Source: Fen-178 sp963722575
GTDB lineage: Bacteria > Acidobacteriota > Terriglobia > Bryobacterales > Bryobacteraceae
DNA: 64,000 nucleotides
Reading direction: 5' to 3'
Assembly: GCA_963722575.1 (NCBI GenBank)
Contig: CAVRNR010000020.1
Span: 310,001-374,000, forward strand
Shown here: piece by piece, positions 30,818-40,940 of the stretch
Layout of the letters: the number at the start of each line of letters is the position of its first letter
Numbering within the stretch: position 1 is the first letter of the stretch
Made by a program: the position numbers and the translations under genes
The notes under the pieces: model-generated
Seen by the model: only the letters and a program-made list of their open reading frames with translations
What the model was told of the DNA's origin: nothing
Database searches by the model: none

Positions 30818-32127
30818 CCAGCCACGTTCAAACGGGTGCGGTCGATCAGGGCGCGCAGCTCGCGGCTGTATATGATCGGCCACGGCTCCGCTATCTCCAA
30901 TTGTCGCAGAGGCGCGGGCAGCTTCGCCAACCGCTCGGCCGCGCGGCGGCGGGCTTGTTCGACGGTGGGCAGCGGCTCGACCAGGAGCCCGCCCAGGATC
31001 ACCGGGCGCAGCAGCGCTTCGCCTTTGCCGCATTCGCCGGAGCGCGCCACCACGTCGCGCGCCGGCTCGCGGAAAATCTGCTTCGAGCTGGGGAGCGAAA
31101 TCTTGTCCGTGCTGTATTTGGCGGTGAAACGCTGGATGCCGCGGAACTCCAGCTCCACCATTTTGTAAACGGCGGCGAGCGCGGGGGCGTCGGCGGAAGT
31201 GGCGAGCTGGGTGCCGACGCCGAAGGCATCGATGGGCGCGCCGGCGTTCACCAGGTCGCGAATGCGGTACTCATCCAGGTCGCCGCTGGCCATGATTCTG
31301 GCTTCGGGCAGGCCGGCCTGGTCGAGGATGGCGCGGACCTGGCGCGAGAGGGCCAGAAAATCGCCGCTGTCGATGCGCACGCCCCACAGGGGCCGGCCGA
31401 GCTCGGCCGCGCGGCGCGCGCCTTCCAACGTGTCGTAGGTATCGATGAGCTGGACGGTGGCATCGCCGAGAACCCGCTGAAGCTGGCGGAAAGCTTCCAT
31501 TTCGCCTGGAAACGACATGACCCAGGAGTGCGCCGCCGTGCCCATTACGGGGATGCCGAAGCGGAATCCGGCGAGCGTATTGCTGGTGCCGGCGCAGCCG
31601 CCGATGTACGCGGCGCGCGCGCCCAGCACGCCCGCTTCCGGCGTGTGCGCGCGGCGCGTGCCGAACTCGATCACGGGCCGGCCGCCGGCCACTTCCACCG
31701 AGCGCGCGGCCTTGGTCGCGACGAGCGACTGGAACGCCACCGCCGAAAGCACATACGTTTCCGGGATCTGCGCCTCGACGATGGGCGCGCGGATGGTGAG
31801 GACCGGCTCGCCGGGAAACACCGGGGTGCCTTCGGGAACCGCGAACAGATCGCCGGTGAAGCGGAAGTCGCGTAGGTAATCGAAGAAGGCCGGCGATACG
31901 TGGCGGAACTGATCGAGGCCGCGGAGGTAATCGATTTCTTCGGCGGTGAAGCTCAGGTTGAGCAGGTAATCGGCCACCTGGGGGAGGCCGGCGGCGAGGA
32001 TGAAATTGCGATGCGGAGGGAGGCGGCGGATGGTGTATTCGAAGACGGCTTTCTCGGCGGCCTTGCCGGACTCGAAGTAGCCGGCGGCCATGGTGAGCTC
32101 GTAGAGGTCGGTGAGAAGAGCGTTCAT
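30814..32127 (-). CDS. pncB: Nicotinate phosphoribosyltransferase (PncB-like)
   Basis: This NAD-salvage enzyme forms nicotinate mononucleotide from nicotinate and PRPP. The 437-aa protein starts MNALLTDLYELTMAAGYF, the usual family N-terminus. It contains VIEFGTRRAHTPEAG, TAAHSWVMSF and the phosphoribosyl-binding GVRIDSGDFLALS with DAFGVGTQLATS. The start at 32127 is directly at the conserved motif. It is translationally coupled to pncA. Confidence 0.92.
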   Translation of the reverse strand: MNALLTDLYELTMAAGYFESGKAAEKAVFEYTIRRLPPHRNFILAAGLPQVADYLLNLSFTAEEIDYLRGLDQFRHVSPAFFDYLRDFRFTGDLFAVPEGTPVFPGEPVLTIRAPIVEAQIPETYVLSAVAFQSLVATKAARSVEVAGGRPVIEFGTRRAHTPEAGVLGARAAYIGGCAGTSNTLAGFRFGIPVMGTAAHSWVMSFPGEMEAFRQLQRVLGDATVQLIDTYDTLEGARRAAELGRPLWGVRIDSGDFLALSRQVRAILDQAGLPEARIMASGDLDEYRIRDLVNAGAPIDAFGVGTQLATSADAPALAAVYKMVELEFRGIQRFTAKYSTDKISLPSSKQIFREPARDVVARSGECGKGEALLRPVILGGLLVEPLPTVEQARRRAAERLAKLPAPLRQLEIAEPWPIIYSRELRALIDRTRLNVAG

Positions 32128-32140
32128 GGGTTGTCGGAAC

Positions 32141-32182
32141 GGCGGGTTGCAAACCCGCCGCAGGCTACAAGCCTGCCCCACA
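32141..32182. repeat. Compound hairpin repeat, family A (short copy)
   Basis: Two hairpins, GGCGGGTTGCAAACCCGCC and GCAGGCTACAAGCCTGC, are followed by CCCCAC, the same order as in the copies at 3875-3976 and 55251-55306. It sits between pncB and the DUF4340 gene. Confidence 0.7.
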
Positions 32183-32199
32183 AGGCAGCTTGCAGCACA

Positions 32200-33513
32200 C
32201 TATTTCTTCTTGGACGGCGCGGGCGCCGGCGGCTCTTTCACGTCCGAGGCGGCTTTTTGCAGGTCGTCCACAGCCTTGCTGTCCAGTTCATAGATGCTCG
32301 GCTCGTTCTCGCGTTGCGCGAAATATTGGGTTCCCTGCTTCGTAATAGTAACTTTTTCGACCCGCTTGCCATCGTTGGAAGTCACTCTGGCCTCGAAGAC
32401 CGGCTCACCGCCGCCCTTCTCGGGAAACTTCACGGCGCTGAGGTCGCGCAGCTTGTCGATCAGGTTCTGGACGCTGGTGTTGTCCATGGTCTTGGAGCCG
32501 GCGAGCCACTTGTCGCCGCTCTTGGTGTAGGTCACGGTCTTGAGCTCGACCTTGCTGGGATCGCTGAAACCGAAATCGAAAAGCTTCTTGTTGCGGAAAT
32601 CGTCGAGGTTTTTGTCGAGCGCGTCGGCCAGATCGGAGGCTACTTTATACGTGCCCTCGACCGCGGAACTCCTGGCGTAGCAGTTCTTGTCCTTGTCTCT
32701 GCGGACTTCGAGCGTCTGGTTGCCGTTGGCGTCGGTGACCACCGCGGTGGCCACCTTGGCGGCGGCGGCGAAGTTCTTGGCGATGTCCAACTGGGCGCCG
32801 GACAGATCCATCTTGGCGTCCTTGAGCTTGTCGATGAGGGTCTCCACCTGCGAGCCATCGGCGCGCAGCGGACGCGGCTTGAGGATCTGCCACTCGTTCT
32901 GGTTGTTCTTGCCGAACTCGATGGCCGGCCCCTTGGCCTGGAGCACGACGCGTGTGAGCTTATCGGAATCGAAGGTGAGCAGGCGCTTATCGCGGAGGTC
33001 GGTGGGTGTCTTGTCGAGGCTGGTCTTGGTGAAGCTGGCGACGGTGAACACGCGCGCATCGCCGGCCAGCTTGGCGTAGGCGCCGGAACCAGTGGGCGTG
33101 TCGTCGCCGATCAGCAGCTCGCTGCTCTTGCCGTCTTTCTTGACGATGGTGATATCGAGCGTCGGCAGTTGCAGGCCGTAAGGCTTTAGGTCGGCGGCCT
33201 TGTCCTCGATCAACTGGTCGGCGTTGAGCGAGGAAAGCGTCGAGACCATGGAGCCCACGGTGTCCGGGTCGGCCGAAAGCTGGGCGGGTTGGGTAAGCTG
33301 CCACTTGCCGTTCACGCGGCGCAGATCCTGGACCTCGCCGGTGAGCTTCTTGATCCGGATTTCCTGGAACTGGTCTTCCGGTATGGAAAGCAGCTTGATG
33401 GTGGTGTCGGCAGGCGTCTTACTGGCGGCGGCCTGTTTCTTGTTCGACCACCAGATGAGGCCGCCCAGAACAGCCAAAACAGCGACCGCGACCAACAGCC
33501 CCGTCGGCTTCAT
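32200..33513 (-). CDS. DUF4340-domain protein, membrane-anchored
   Basis: This 437-aa protein has an N-terminal membrane anchor (LLVAVAVLAVLGGLIWWSNKKQ) and repeated beta-rich DUF4340 modules: IRIKKLTGEVQDLRRVNGKW, LGSA-like loops and LFDFGFSDPSKVELKTVTY. DUF4340 proteins are commonly encoded behind GldG-like proteins, as here, where the gap is three bases. Function is unknown; the context suggests a subunit of the ABC complex. Confidence 0.85.
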   Translation of the reverse strand: MKPTGLLVAVAVLAVLGGLIWWSNKKQAAASKTPADTTIKLLSIPEDQFQEIRIKKLTGEVQDLRRVNGKWQLTQPAQLSADPDTVGSMVSTLSSLNADQLIEDKAADLKPYGLQLPTLDITIVKKDGKSSELLIGDDTPTGSGAYAKLAGDARVFTVASFTKTSLDKTPTDLRDKRLLTFDSDKLTRVVLQAKGPAIEFGKNNQNEWQILKPRPLRADGSQVETLIDKLKDAKMDLSGAQLDIAKNFAAAAKVATAVVTDANGNQTLEVRRDKDKNCYARSSAVEGTYKVASDLADALDKNLDDFRNKKLFDFGFSDPSKVELKTVTYTKSGDKWLAGSKTMDNTSVQNLIDKLRDLSAVKFPEKGGGEPVFEARVTSNDGKRVEKVTITKQGTQYFAQRENEPSIYELDSKAVDDLQKAASDVKEPPAPAPSKKK

Positions 33514-33516
33514 GGG

Positions 33517-34950
33517 TTATCTCCTCTTCCACCAGGTGGCCAGGCCGAATCCCACTATGGCCAGCGGGAAGATCACCATGCTCAGCCAGAACAGCATGTT
33601 CATCTTCTGCGTGCTGATATTGAGCGGCCGGTCTTCGGGCGCCTTGGGACGGATGGAAATGAGATCCTCATCCGCGGTGAGCCAGTTGATCATGTTGAGG
33701 AACAGGTCGCGGTTGCCGTTGAACCGGATGAAGCTGTTGCCCGCCCACATGGAGCAGCCCACCACCACGAACCGCCCCGGGGTGGGGCCATTGTAGGCGC
33801 CGGCGGCCGCCAGGGTGAGGGGACCCTTCTTGTCCTTCTTGGGATCGATGCGGATGGAGCCTGAACTAAGGTTGGTAGTAGCGTAGCTGTTTTCGCCGGT
33901 GGCGAAGAGCTTCTCGACAGTGGTCTTCGCCCCGTTGGTGACGTCCAGCGTGCGGGAGAGCGGGAAGGCCGTGGCAACGTCTTTCAGATCGTTCACGATG
34001 GGATGGGATTCGTAGCTGGCCACGAGCGGCACTTCCGGACCCAGCCCGAAGACCTGACCGATGCCGCTGGTATCGAGCGCCAGGTCCTTGTTGAGGGTGA
34101 CGCCCCAGCTTTGGAGCAGGGCATCCAGCGTAGTGTCTTCGTCGGTCTGGGTGCGGCCGATGTTGAGCGCCGGGTCCATCATGAAGAGCGCGTGGCCGCC
34201 GCCCTCGACGTAGGCTTTGATGGCGTCGGTTTCAGGCTGGATGTAGTCGTGCTGCGGGCCGCCGACGATGAGGACGGTGCAGTCCTTGGGGACCTCGGGC
34301 TTGCCGGGCGCGGGCGGGGGAGCGGGCGCGCCGGCCTTGGCAACCGCGGGAGGGGCGCTGGGAGCGGCCGCCAGCAAGGAGATGGTGCGGGTCTTGTAGT
34401 TGTTGTGTTCGAGCGCATCCTTGATGGAGGAGTAGCCGGAGCCCTCGGTATCGTCGATGCCGTGCTCGCCGCTGCCGGAAACGAAGCAGGCGTTGCGCTC
34501 GCCCGATTTCAGCGAGCGGATGAGCGCGCCGGTCACCTCTTCTTCGGTGAGGCTCTTGGCCTCTTCCGTGCGGAGGCCGCTGCTCACCAGGATATTGACG
34601 TCGCGGCGGTAGCCGGCGGCTCTGGCCTGCTGCGGCTTCTTGACGGGATCGATGTAATCGACGTGCAGCTTGGGGGAAAGGGCCGAATAGCGGTCCAGCA
34701 GGTCGCGCGCTTGCGGGAAGCGGCTGGTGTCGTCGAAGTAGGTGATGTGAACGTCCCGCTTGAGGCCCTTGACCACCTTGATGGTCTGGTCGGCGAGGCT
34801 GAACTGCTTGTTGGCGGTGGAGTCCCACGACTTGTCGTAGCGGTTGGCCAGGAAGTTGACCGCCGTCAGGACGGCGAGGATGACGACGATGTAGACGGCG
34901 ACGTAGGCGGTGTACCTGGTTTGTCTTTTCTTGAGCCATTCGTGAGACAT
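33517..34950 (-). CDS. GldG-like ABC-system auxiliary protein
   Basis: This 477-aa protein has an N-terminal membrane helix (VAVYIVVILAVLTAVNFLANRY), an extracytoplasmic GldG/IFT52-like domain (ACFVSGSGEHGIDD, VLIVGGPQHDYIQPE, GGHALFMMDP) and a C-terminal membrane helix (LFWLSMVIFPLAIVGFGLA). In Bacteroidota GldA/F/G support gliding. In Acidobacteriota the homologues form an ABC exporter of unknown substrate. It starts one base after the permease stop. Confidence 0.88.
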   Translation of the reverse strand: MSHEWLKKRQTRYTAYVAVYIVVILAVLTAVNFLANRYDKSWDSTANKQFSLADQTIKVVKGLKRDVHITYFDDTSRFPQARDLLDRYSALSPKLHVDYIDPVKKPQQARAAGYRRDVNILVSSGLRTEEAKSLTEEEVTGALIRSLKSGERNACFVSGSGEHGIDDTEGSGYSSIKDALEHNNYKTRTISLLAAAPSAPPAVAKAGAPAPPPAPGKPEVPKDCTVLIVGGPQHDYIQPETDAIKAYVEGGGHALFMMDPALNIGRTQTDEDTTLDALLQSWGVTLNKDLALDTSGIGQVFGLGPEVPLVASYESHPIVNDLKDVATAFPLSRTLDVTNGAKTTVEKLFATGENSYATTNLSSGSIRIDPKKDKKGPLTLAAAGAYNGPTPGRFVVVGCSMWAGNSFIRFNGNRDLFLNMINWLTADEDLISIRPKAPEDRPLNISTQKMNMLFWLSMVIFPLAIVGFGLATWWKRR

Positions 34951-34951
34951 C

Positions 34952-35715
34952 TTATGCCCTCCACCGCAGCGATTCCATCGATCGCGAGGTTGCAAACAGC
35001 GCAAAGAAGATAAAGGAAAGGTAGAAAACCGCGTCCTTCAAATCGAGCACGCCCTTGCCGAAATTATCGAAGTGGGTGACGATCGAGAGGTAATTCACCA
35101 CCTGCGCGGGCACGGTGGAGTCGAACGCTGTGAACCAGCTCAGCAGCCACAGCAGCAGGCAAGTGAAGAAGGTGACGCCGCCGGCCACGATCTGGTTCTT
35201 GGTGGTGGTCGAGATGAAAGTCCCGATGGCCAGCAGGCAGCCGCCTTGCAGGAGCAGCCCGAGGTAGGCCACCAGCACCGGCTTGAGATCCGGCTTGCCC
35301 CACGCGAACAGCAGCGCGATGTCGATCATCGACATGGCCAGCACGCAGAGATACAGGAGCAGGGCGCCGAGCCATTTGCCGAGGATGATCTGGGTATCGG
35401 TGATGGGCGAGGTGAGCAACAGCTCGATGGTGCCGGACTTTTTCTCTTCGGCGAAGAGCCGCATGGTGATCATGGGGATGAGGAACAACGACACCGTGGA
35501 GGCGAAACCCAGCAACGGGCGGATGATCTGCTCGTTGACGTTCATGGTCTGGCCCCCGCCCATCATCTGCGACTGGAAGCTGAAGCGGACGAAGTCGCGG
35601 GTGGCGGTGTAAAATCCGAAGCCGAAGATCAACCCGAACAGTGCGAGGACCGCATAGGCGATGGGCGAGGCGAAATAACTCTTGAGTTCCTTCTGGCACA
35701 TGAGGAGTACGTTCT

Positions 35716-35719
<4 letters not shown>
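34952..35719 (-). CDS. ABC-2 type permease (GldF-like)
   Basis: This 255-aa inner-membrane permease has six predicted helices. The family stretch FAEEKKSGTIELLLTSPITDTQIILGKWLG is characteristic of ABC-2/NosY/GldF permeases. Its start overlaps the ATPase gene stop by 4 nt. It is the membrane half of the transporter powered by the upstream ATPase. Confidence 0.92.
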
Positions 35720-36696
<977 letters not shown>

Positions 36697-36810
36697 ATTG
36701 AAGTGTTCCGAAGCAGACAGGCGGTTGACTGAAATTTCATCATACGGACGGCGGGGAACGGTTGTCAAACCCAGGTGGGGCACGCTTTAGCCTGCCCTTT
36801 GTTTTTCGGG

Positions 36811-36898
36811 GGCCGGGTGCCGGGTGCCGGGGGCCGGGTGCCGGGGGCCAGGTGCCGGGTGCCGGGTGCCAGGGTCCAGGGGCCGGGTCCAGGGGACC
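36811..36898. repeat. GC-rich degenerate tandem repeat
   Basis: About nine imperfect units of GGTGCCGG/GGGCCGGG type fill this stretch between the ABC operon and the SBBP gene. A single decayed family-A hairpin (GTGGGGCACGCTTTAGCCTGCCC) lies just before it at 36775-36797. A trace of the same GGCCAGG pattern recurs after the SBBP gene at 40021. Confidence 0.6.
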
Positions 36899-36942
36899 AA
36901 TCGGGTCTTGATTTCGATTATCGACGGGGCTTAGCATCATTG

Positions 36943-39900
36943 ATGATGCGACAGGTCGTGTTTTTGGGTTGCGTAGCGGTTCTGATGCCTGTGTTCGCGC
37001 AGACGCACATGGCGACCGCCATCGGCGATCTGCCGGTGGCCTTTGAGCCGAATGTCGGCCAGACGGACTCGCAGGTGCGATTCCTGGCGCGCACCCCGGG
37101 GGCGATCGTCTTCTTCACGGATAGTGAGGCCGTGATGGCGATCGACAGGAGCGAGAAGGATCGCTCCGGTCGGATGCGCGGGCGGAAAGCCCCTGCCAAC
37201 TGGCAGCAGGAAGTCGTGCGGATGAAACTGGTGGGAGGCGAAACCCCCCAGGCCAGCGGGCTGGAGAAGCTGCCCGGCGTCAGCAACTACTTCATCGGCC
37301 AGGATCCAAAGAAGTGGCGGACCGACGTCCCGCACTATGCGCGAATCCAGTATCGGGGCGTTTATCCAGGCATAGACATGATTTGTTATGGGAAAGGCCG
37401 GCAACTGGAGTACGACCTGGTGGTGGCGCCGGGGGCAAACCCGCGGCAGATCGAGCTGGCTTGGGAAGGTGTGGAGCGGCTCGACGTGAACGCGGCCGGC
37501 GATTTGGTGCTGGCCACCCGGCTGGGCGAGATCGTCGAGAAGCGCCCGCGGGTGTACCAGGAGATCGGCGGGCGGCGGGTGGAGGTGGCGGCAAGCTACC
37601 TTCTTCGTCCCCATAATCGGGTCGCGTTTGAACTGGCTCGCTACGACCGCGGGAGCCCCCTGGTGATCGACCCGGTCATGTTGGTGTACTCGACCTACCT
37701 GGGCGGCAGCGGCGGCGACGCGGCGTCTTCCATCGCGGTCGACTCCCAGGGCTCGGCCTATCTCGGGGGATCGACGTACTCGGTCGATTTCCCAATCCTG
37801 GGGGCTTACCAGAACGCCCTGATGGGCAGCGAGGCTGTCTTCGTGAGCAAGTTCTCGCCGGCGGGCAATGCGCTGGTCTATTCAACTTACCTGAGCGGCA
37901 ATGGAGACGACTCGCTCGAGGAAATTGCGGTGGACAGCGCATTCTCAGCTTACGTCACGGGGGCCACAACTTCGACCAGCTTCCCCACGCACGCGGCCTA
38001 CCAGAGCACCCTGAAGGGCAAGCAGGCGGCCTTCGTGACGAAGCTCTCGCCGGCGGGCAATGCGCTGATCTACTCGACCTACCTGAGCGGCAGCGGTGAA
38101 GACCAAGGCGATTGCATCACCGCGGATGCGGCAGGATACGCCTATGCTTCGGGTTACACAACTTCGGCCGACTTCCCGGCCACCCAGGGCGCCTACCAGA
38201 GCGCCCTCAAGGGCAAGCAGGCTGGCTTTGTGGCTAGGTTTGGGCCGGCGGGCGCATTGGTTTACTCGACGTACTTGAGCGGCAGTGGTTCGGAGGATGC
38301 CCTTGTCATCGCGACGGACGGGACAGGGTACGCCTACGTCTCGGGTTTCACAACTTCGCCCAACTTCCCGATCATCCAGGGGGCCTACCAGAGCACCCTG
38401 AAGGGCGGTGAGGACCTGTTCGTGGCCAAGGTGGCGCCGACGGGCAATACCCTGGCCTACTCGACGTTTCTGGGAGGCAGTCTGAATGAAGAGGCGTGGG
38501 CCCTGGCGGTGGATGGGTCGGGAGCAGCCTACGTCACGGGCTTCACATACTCGACTGACTATCCCACCCAGTCGCCCTACCAGGCGGCGAACAAAGGCGG
38601 CCCCGGCGGTAATGCGGCTGACGCTTTCGTGAGCAAGCTATCGCCGTCGGGTAACACGCTGGTCTTCTCAACCTACCTGGGCGGCAATGGCTACGATCTG
38701 GGGAATGGCATCGCTGTGGACACGGCCGGCGCGATTTATGTCGCGGGACAGACTGGCTCGACCGACTTCCCCGTGCAATCGGCGTTCCAGGCGGTCAACC
38801 ACGGCGGCCTGGACGTCTTTGTTACAAAGCTGTTGCCGGCCGGCAATGCATTGGTCTATTCGACTTACCTGGGCGGCAGCGGCGACGACGCCGCCACCTA
38901 CCTGGCGATAGATACCGTGGGCGCTGCCTATATTCCCGGATGGACAACCTCGACCAACTTCCCCACCTCGTTACCCTACCAGTCCAGCAACCGCGGCGGA
39001 CCTTACTCTGCTTCCAACGCCTTCGTGGCCAAGCTTCAGCTCCCCACCACCGTGGCCACCAATCCACCCGGCCTCGCGGTTGTCGTGGATGGCGTGAACC
39101 TGACATCTCCGCAGGCCTTCGACTGGACTCCGGGTACGAGTCACACCATCGGCGCGAACTCGCCACAGGGTAGCGGGGGAACGCGCTACGTATTCACGAG
39201 CTGGTCGGATGGCGGCGGGCAGACGCATTCCATCCTGGCATCTTCCTCGCTCGCCACCTACATCGCGAACTTTACTCTGGTGACGACGTTTCCGCAAATC
39301 AACGCCGGCGGCGTGGTCAACAATGCCAGTTATACCCTGCAATCTTCTTCGGTCGCGCCCGGATCGATTGCCGCGCTCTTCGGCGCCAACCTGACCGATG
39401 GCACGTCTTGCCTGCCGCCGTCGTGTAATCCCACGTTTAGCAACGGCAAGTTGGGGACCACGATGGCAGGGGCTCAGGTCACCGTCAACGACACGCCCGT
39501 GCCTATTTTCTACGCCGCGCCGACGCAGCTCGGCATCCAGATTCCTTTCGACGCGGCGGGAGCCTCGGCCACGGTCTCGGTCTCCGTAGGCGGGCAGGCG
39601 AGCACGCCTGCGACCGTCAGCCTGGCGCCGGTTGCTCCCGGTATTTTTACGGCGTCGGCGGATGGCAAGGGCGCCGGCGCGGTCACTCACGTGGATGGCT
39701 CCGCGGTCACCACTCAGAACCCGGCGCGCGCCGGAGAACTGGTGATCCTCTATGCCACGGGGCTAGGGCAGGTCGCGCCTGCCGTTGCGACCGGTGGATT
39801 ACCGGCGGGCGCGTCGAACACGGTTGCGCCGGTTACTCTCATGATCGGCGGAATCAGCGTCATTCCGCAGGACTTCTTCGCCGGCCTGGCGGGCTGCTGC

Positions 39901-40020
39901 GTGGGACTCAACCAGATCAATGCACACGTACCGGCGGGGGTCGGTTCTGGCAATGCCGTGCCGGTGGTGTTGAGCATCGGCGGCCAATTGTCCAACACGG
40001 TTACGATGGCCGTGCAATAG
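36943..40020 (+). CDS. SBBP-repeat protein with Solibacter-type C-terminal domain
   Basis: This large secreted protein of about 1025 aa has a signal peptide ending PVFAQ. A conserved N-terminal domain (FEPNVGQTDSQVRFLAR, NYFIGQDPKKWRTDVPHYAR) is followed by seven beta-propeller-type SBBP repeats of the form (L/V)YSTYLGGSG...AVDxxGxAYVxGxTxSxxFP, starting near 37675. Next comes a PEGA/BACON-like segment, and then the Solibacter-type C-terminal domain (VVNNASYTLQSSSVAPGSIAA ... LYATGLGQVAPAVATGG). An ATG at 36943 is chosen for the signal peptide; the frame upstream translates a tandem repeat. It is probably an extracellular binding or adhesion protein. Confidence 0.85.
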   Translation: MMRQVVFLGCVAVLMPVFAQTHMATAIGDLPVAFEPNVGQTDSQVRFLARTPGAIVFFTDSEAVMAIDRSEKDRSGRMRGRKAPANWQQEVVRMKLVGGETPQASGLEKLPGVSNYFIGQDPKKWRTDVPHYARIQYRGVYPGIDMICYGKGRQLEYDLVVAPGANPRQIELAWEGVERLDVNAAGDLVLATRLGEIVEKRPRVYQEIGGRRVEVAASYLLRPHNRVAFELARYDRGSPLVIDPVMLVYSTYLGGSGGDAASSIAVDSQGSAYLGGSTYSVDFPILGAYQNALMGSEAVFVSKFSPAGNALVYSTYLSGNGDDSLEEIAVDSAFSAYVTGATTSTSFPTHAAYQSTLKGKQAAFVTKLSPAGNALIYSTYLSGSGEDQGDCITADAAGYAYASGYTTSADFPATQGAYQSALKGKQAGFVARFGPAGALVYSTYLSGSGSEDALVIATDGTGYAYVSGFTTSPNFPIIQGAYQSTLKGGEDLFVAKVAPTGNTLAYSTFLGGSLNEEAWALAVDGSGAAYVTGFTYSTDYPTQSPYQAANKGGPGGNAADAFVSKLSPSGNTLVFSTYLGGNGYDLGNGIAVDTAGAIYVAGQTGSTDFPVQSAFQAVNHGGLDVFVTKLLPAGNALVYSTYLGGSGDDAATYLAIDTVGAAYIPGWTTSTNFPTSLPYQSSNRGGPYSASNAFVAKLQLPTTVATNPPGLAVVVDGVNLTSPQAFDWTPGTSHTIGANSPQGSGGTRYVFTSWSDGGGQTHSILASSSLATYIANFTLVTTFPQINAGGVVNNASYTLQSSSVAPGSIAALFGANLTDGTSCLPPSCNPTFSNGKLGTTMAGAQVTVNDTPVPIFYAAPTQLGIQIPFDAAGASATVSVSVGGQASTPATVSLAPVAPGIFTASADGKGAGAVTHVDGSAVTTQNPARAGELVILYATGLGQVAPAVATGGLPAGASNTVAPVTLMIGGISVIPQDFFAGLAGCCVGLNQINAHVPAGVGSGNAVPVVLSIGGQLSNTVTMAVQ

Positions 40021-40038
40021 GCCAGGGGCCAGGAGCCG

Positions 40039-40863
40039 GTGAAGGCACTGCGGGTGCGTGTGGCCCGCTTGAGCTACAGTAGAGACTTGTCCTACGCTTT
40101 GGTTCAAACTCCAGGGATTGCCGCGCCTGCGCTCGCCACGGTGGTGGGGCTGGCAGGGGCCGTGTTGGGGCTCTGGCTCACCGGGCTGCGGCGGCGCGCC
40201 AGGGTGGTGGTGCCGTTCAGCGCGGGGGTGCTGCTGGGGGTGGCGCTGTTCGGGCTTTTGCCGGAACTGGCGGTGGAACTGGGGTGGACCACCAGCCTGG
40301 TTCTGTTCGCGGCGGGGTACGGATTGCTGCTGGCCATCAACCGGTTCGCCTATCCGGTGTGCCCCACTTGCGCGCACGATCACGACCACAACGCCTGCGC
40401 GACGGAGCTGCACGGCTTCGCGGGTCCGCTGATTTTGGCGGCGGCCGTGCACAGCTTCATGGATGGCTGGAGCGTGGCGACGGTGCAGTTGACGGTGCCG
40501 CTGGGGCTGAGGGTGGCGGTCCCGCTGGCGGTGGCGCTGCACAAACTGCCGGAAGGCATCGCGCTGGGCGGGATTCTGCGGGCAGCGGTGAAACGGCGCG
40601 CGGCCGCGCTGGGCTGGTGCCTGCTGGTGGAAGGGACGACGATAGTGGGCGGCGTGGCCGGTTTGGCGATGGCGCCGCGCCTGGGGACGCAATGGATCAC
40701 GTATCCGCTGGGGATCGCGGCGGGCTGGCTGTTCTACCTCGGCTTCCACGCGGTCCACGAGGAGTGGAAACGGCGCGGCGCGCTGCCGGCCTTCGCCTCG
40801 GCGCTGGCCGGAGTGGCGGGCGCGGCCGTGATTCAGCGCGGGGCCGAGGCGCTGTTCCGGTAG
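40039..40863 (+). CDS. ZIP-family metal transporter
   Basis: This protein of about 274 aa has eight predicted membrane helices. The metal-site helices are HSFMDGWSVATV and LHKLPEGIALGG, the ZIP signatures. The loop between helices 3 and 4 has the Cys/His-rich CPTCAHDHDHNACATELHGF. Zn, Fe or Mn import is likely. No ATG is available near the N-terminus; a GTG at 40039 is used, but a TTG further in could be the real start, since the first 30 residues are not membrane-like. Confidence 0.82.
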   Translation: MKALRVRVARLSYSRDLSYALVQTPGIAAPALATVVGLAGAVLGLWLTGLRRRARVVVPFSAGVLLGVALFGLLPELAVELGWTTSLVLFAAGYGLLLAINRFAYPVCPTCAHDHDHNACATELHGFAGPLILAAAVHSFMDGWSVATVQLTVPLGLRVAVPLAVALHKLPEGIALGGILRAAVKRRAAALGWCLLVEGTTIVGGVAGLAMAPRLGTQWITYPLGIAAGWLFYLGFHAVHEEWKRRGALPAFASALAGVAGAAVIQRGAEALFR

Positions 40864-40940
40864 GGGGCGGCGCGGCCCACCCGCGGTCCGTGGGGAGTAG
40901 AATTGACAACAGGCTTTCGGAAGCCTGAAGGGAGGCGAAT

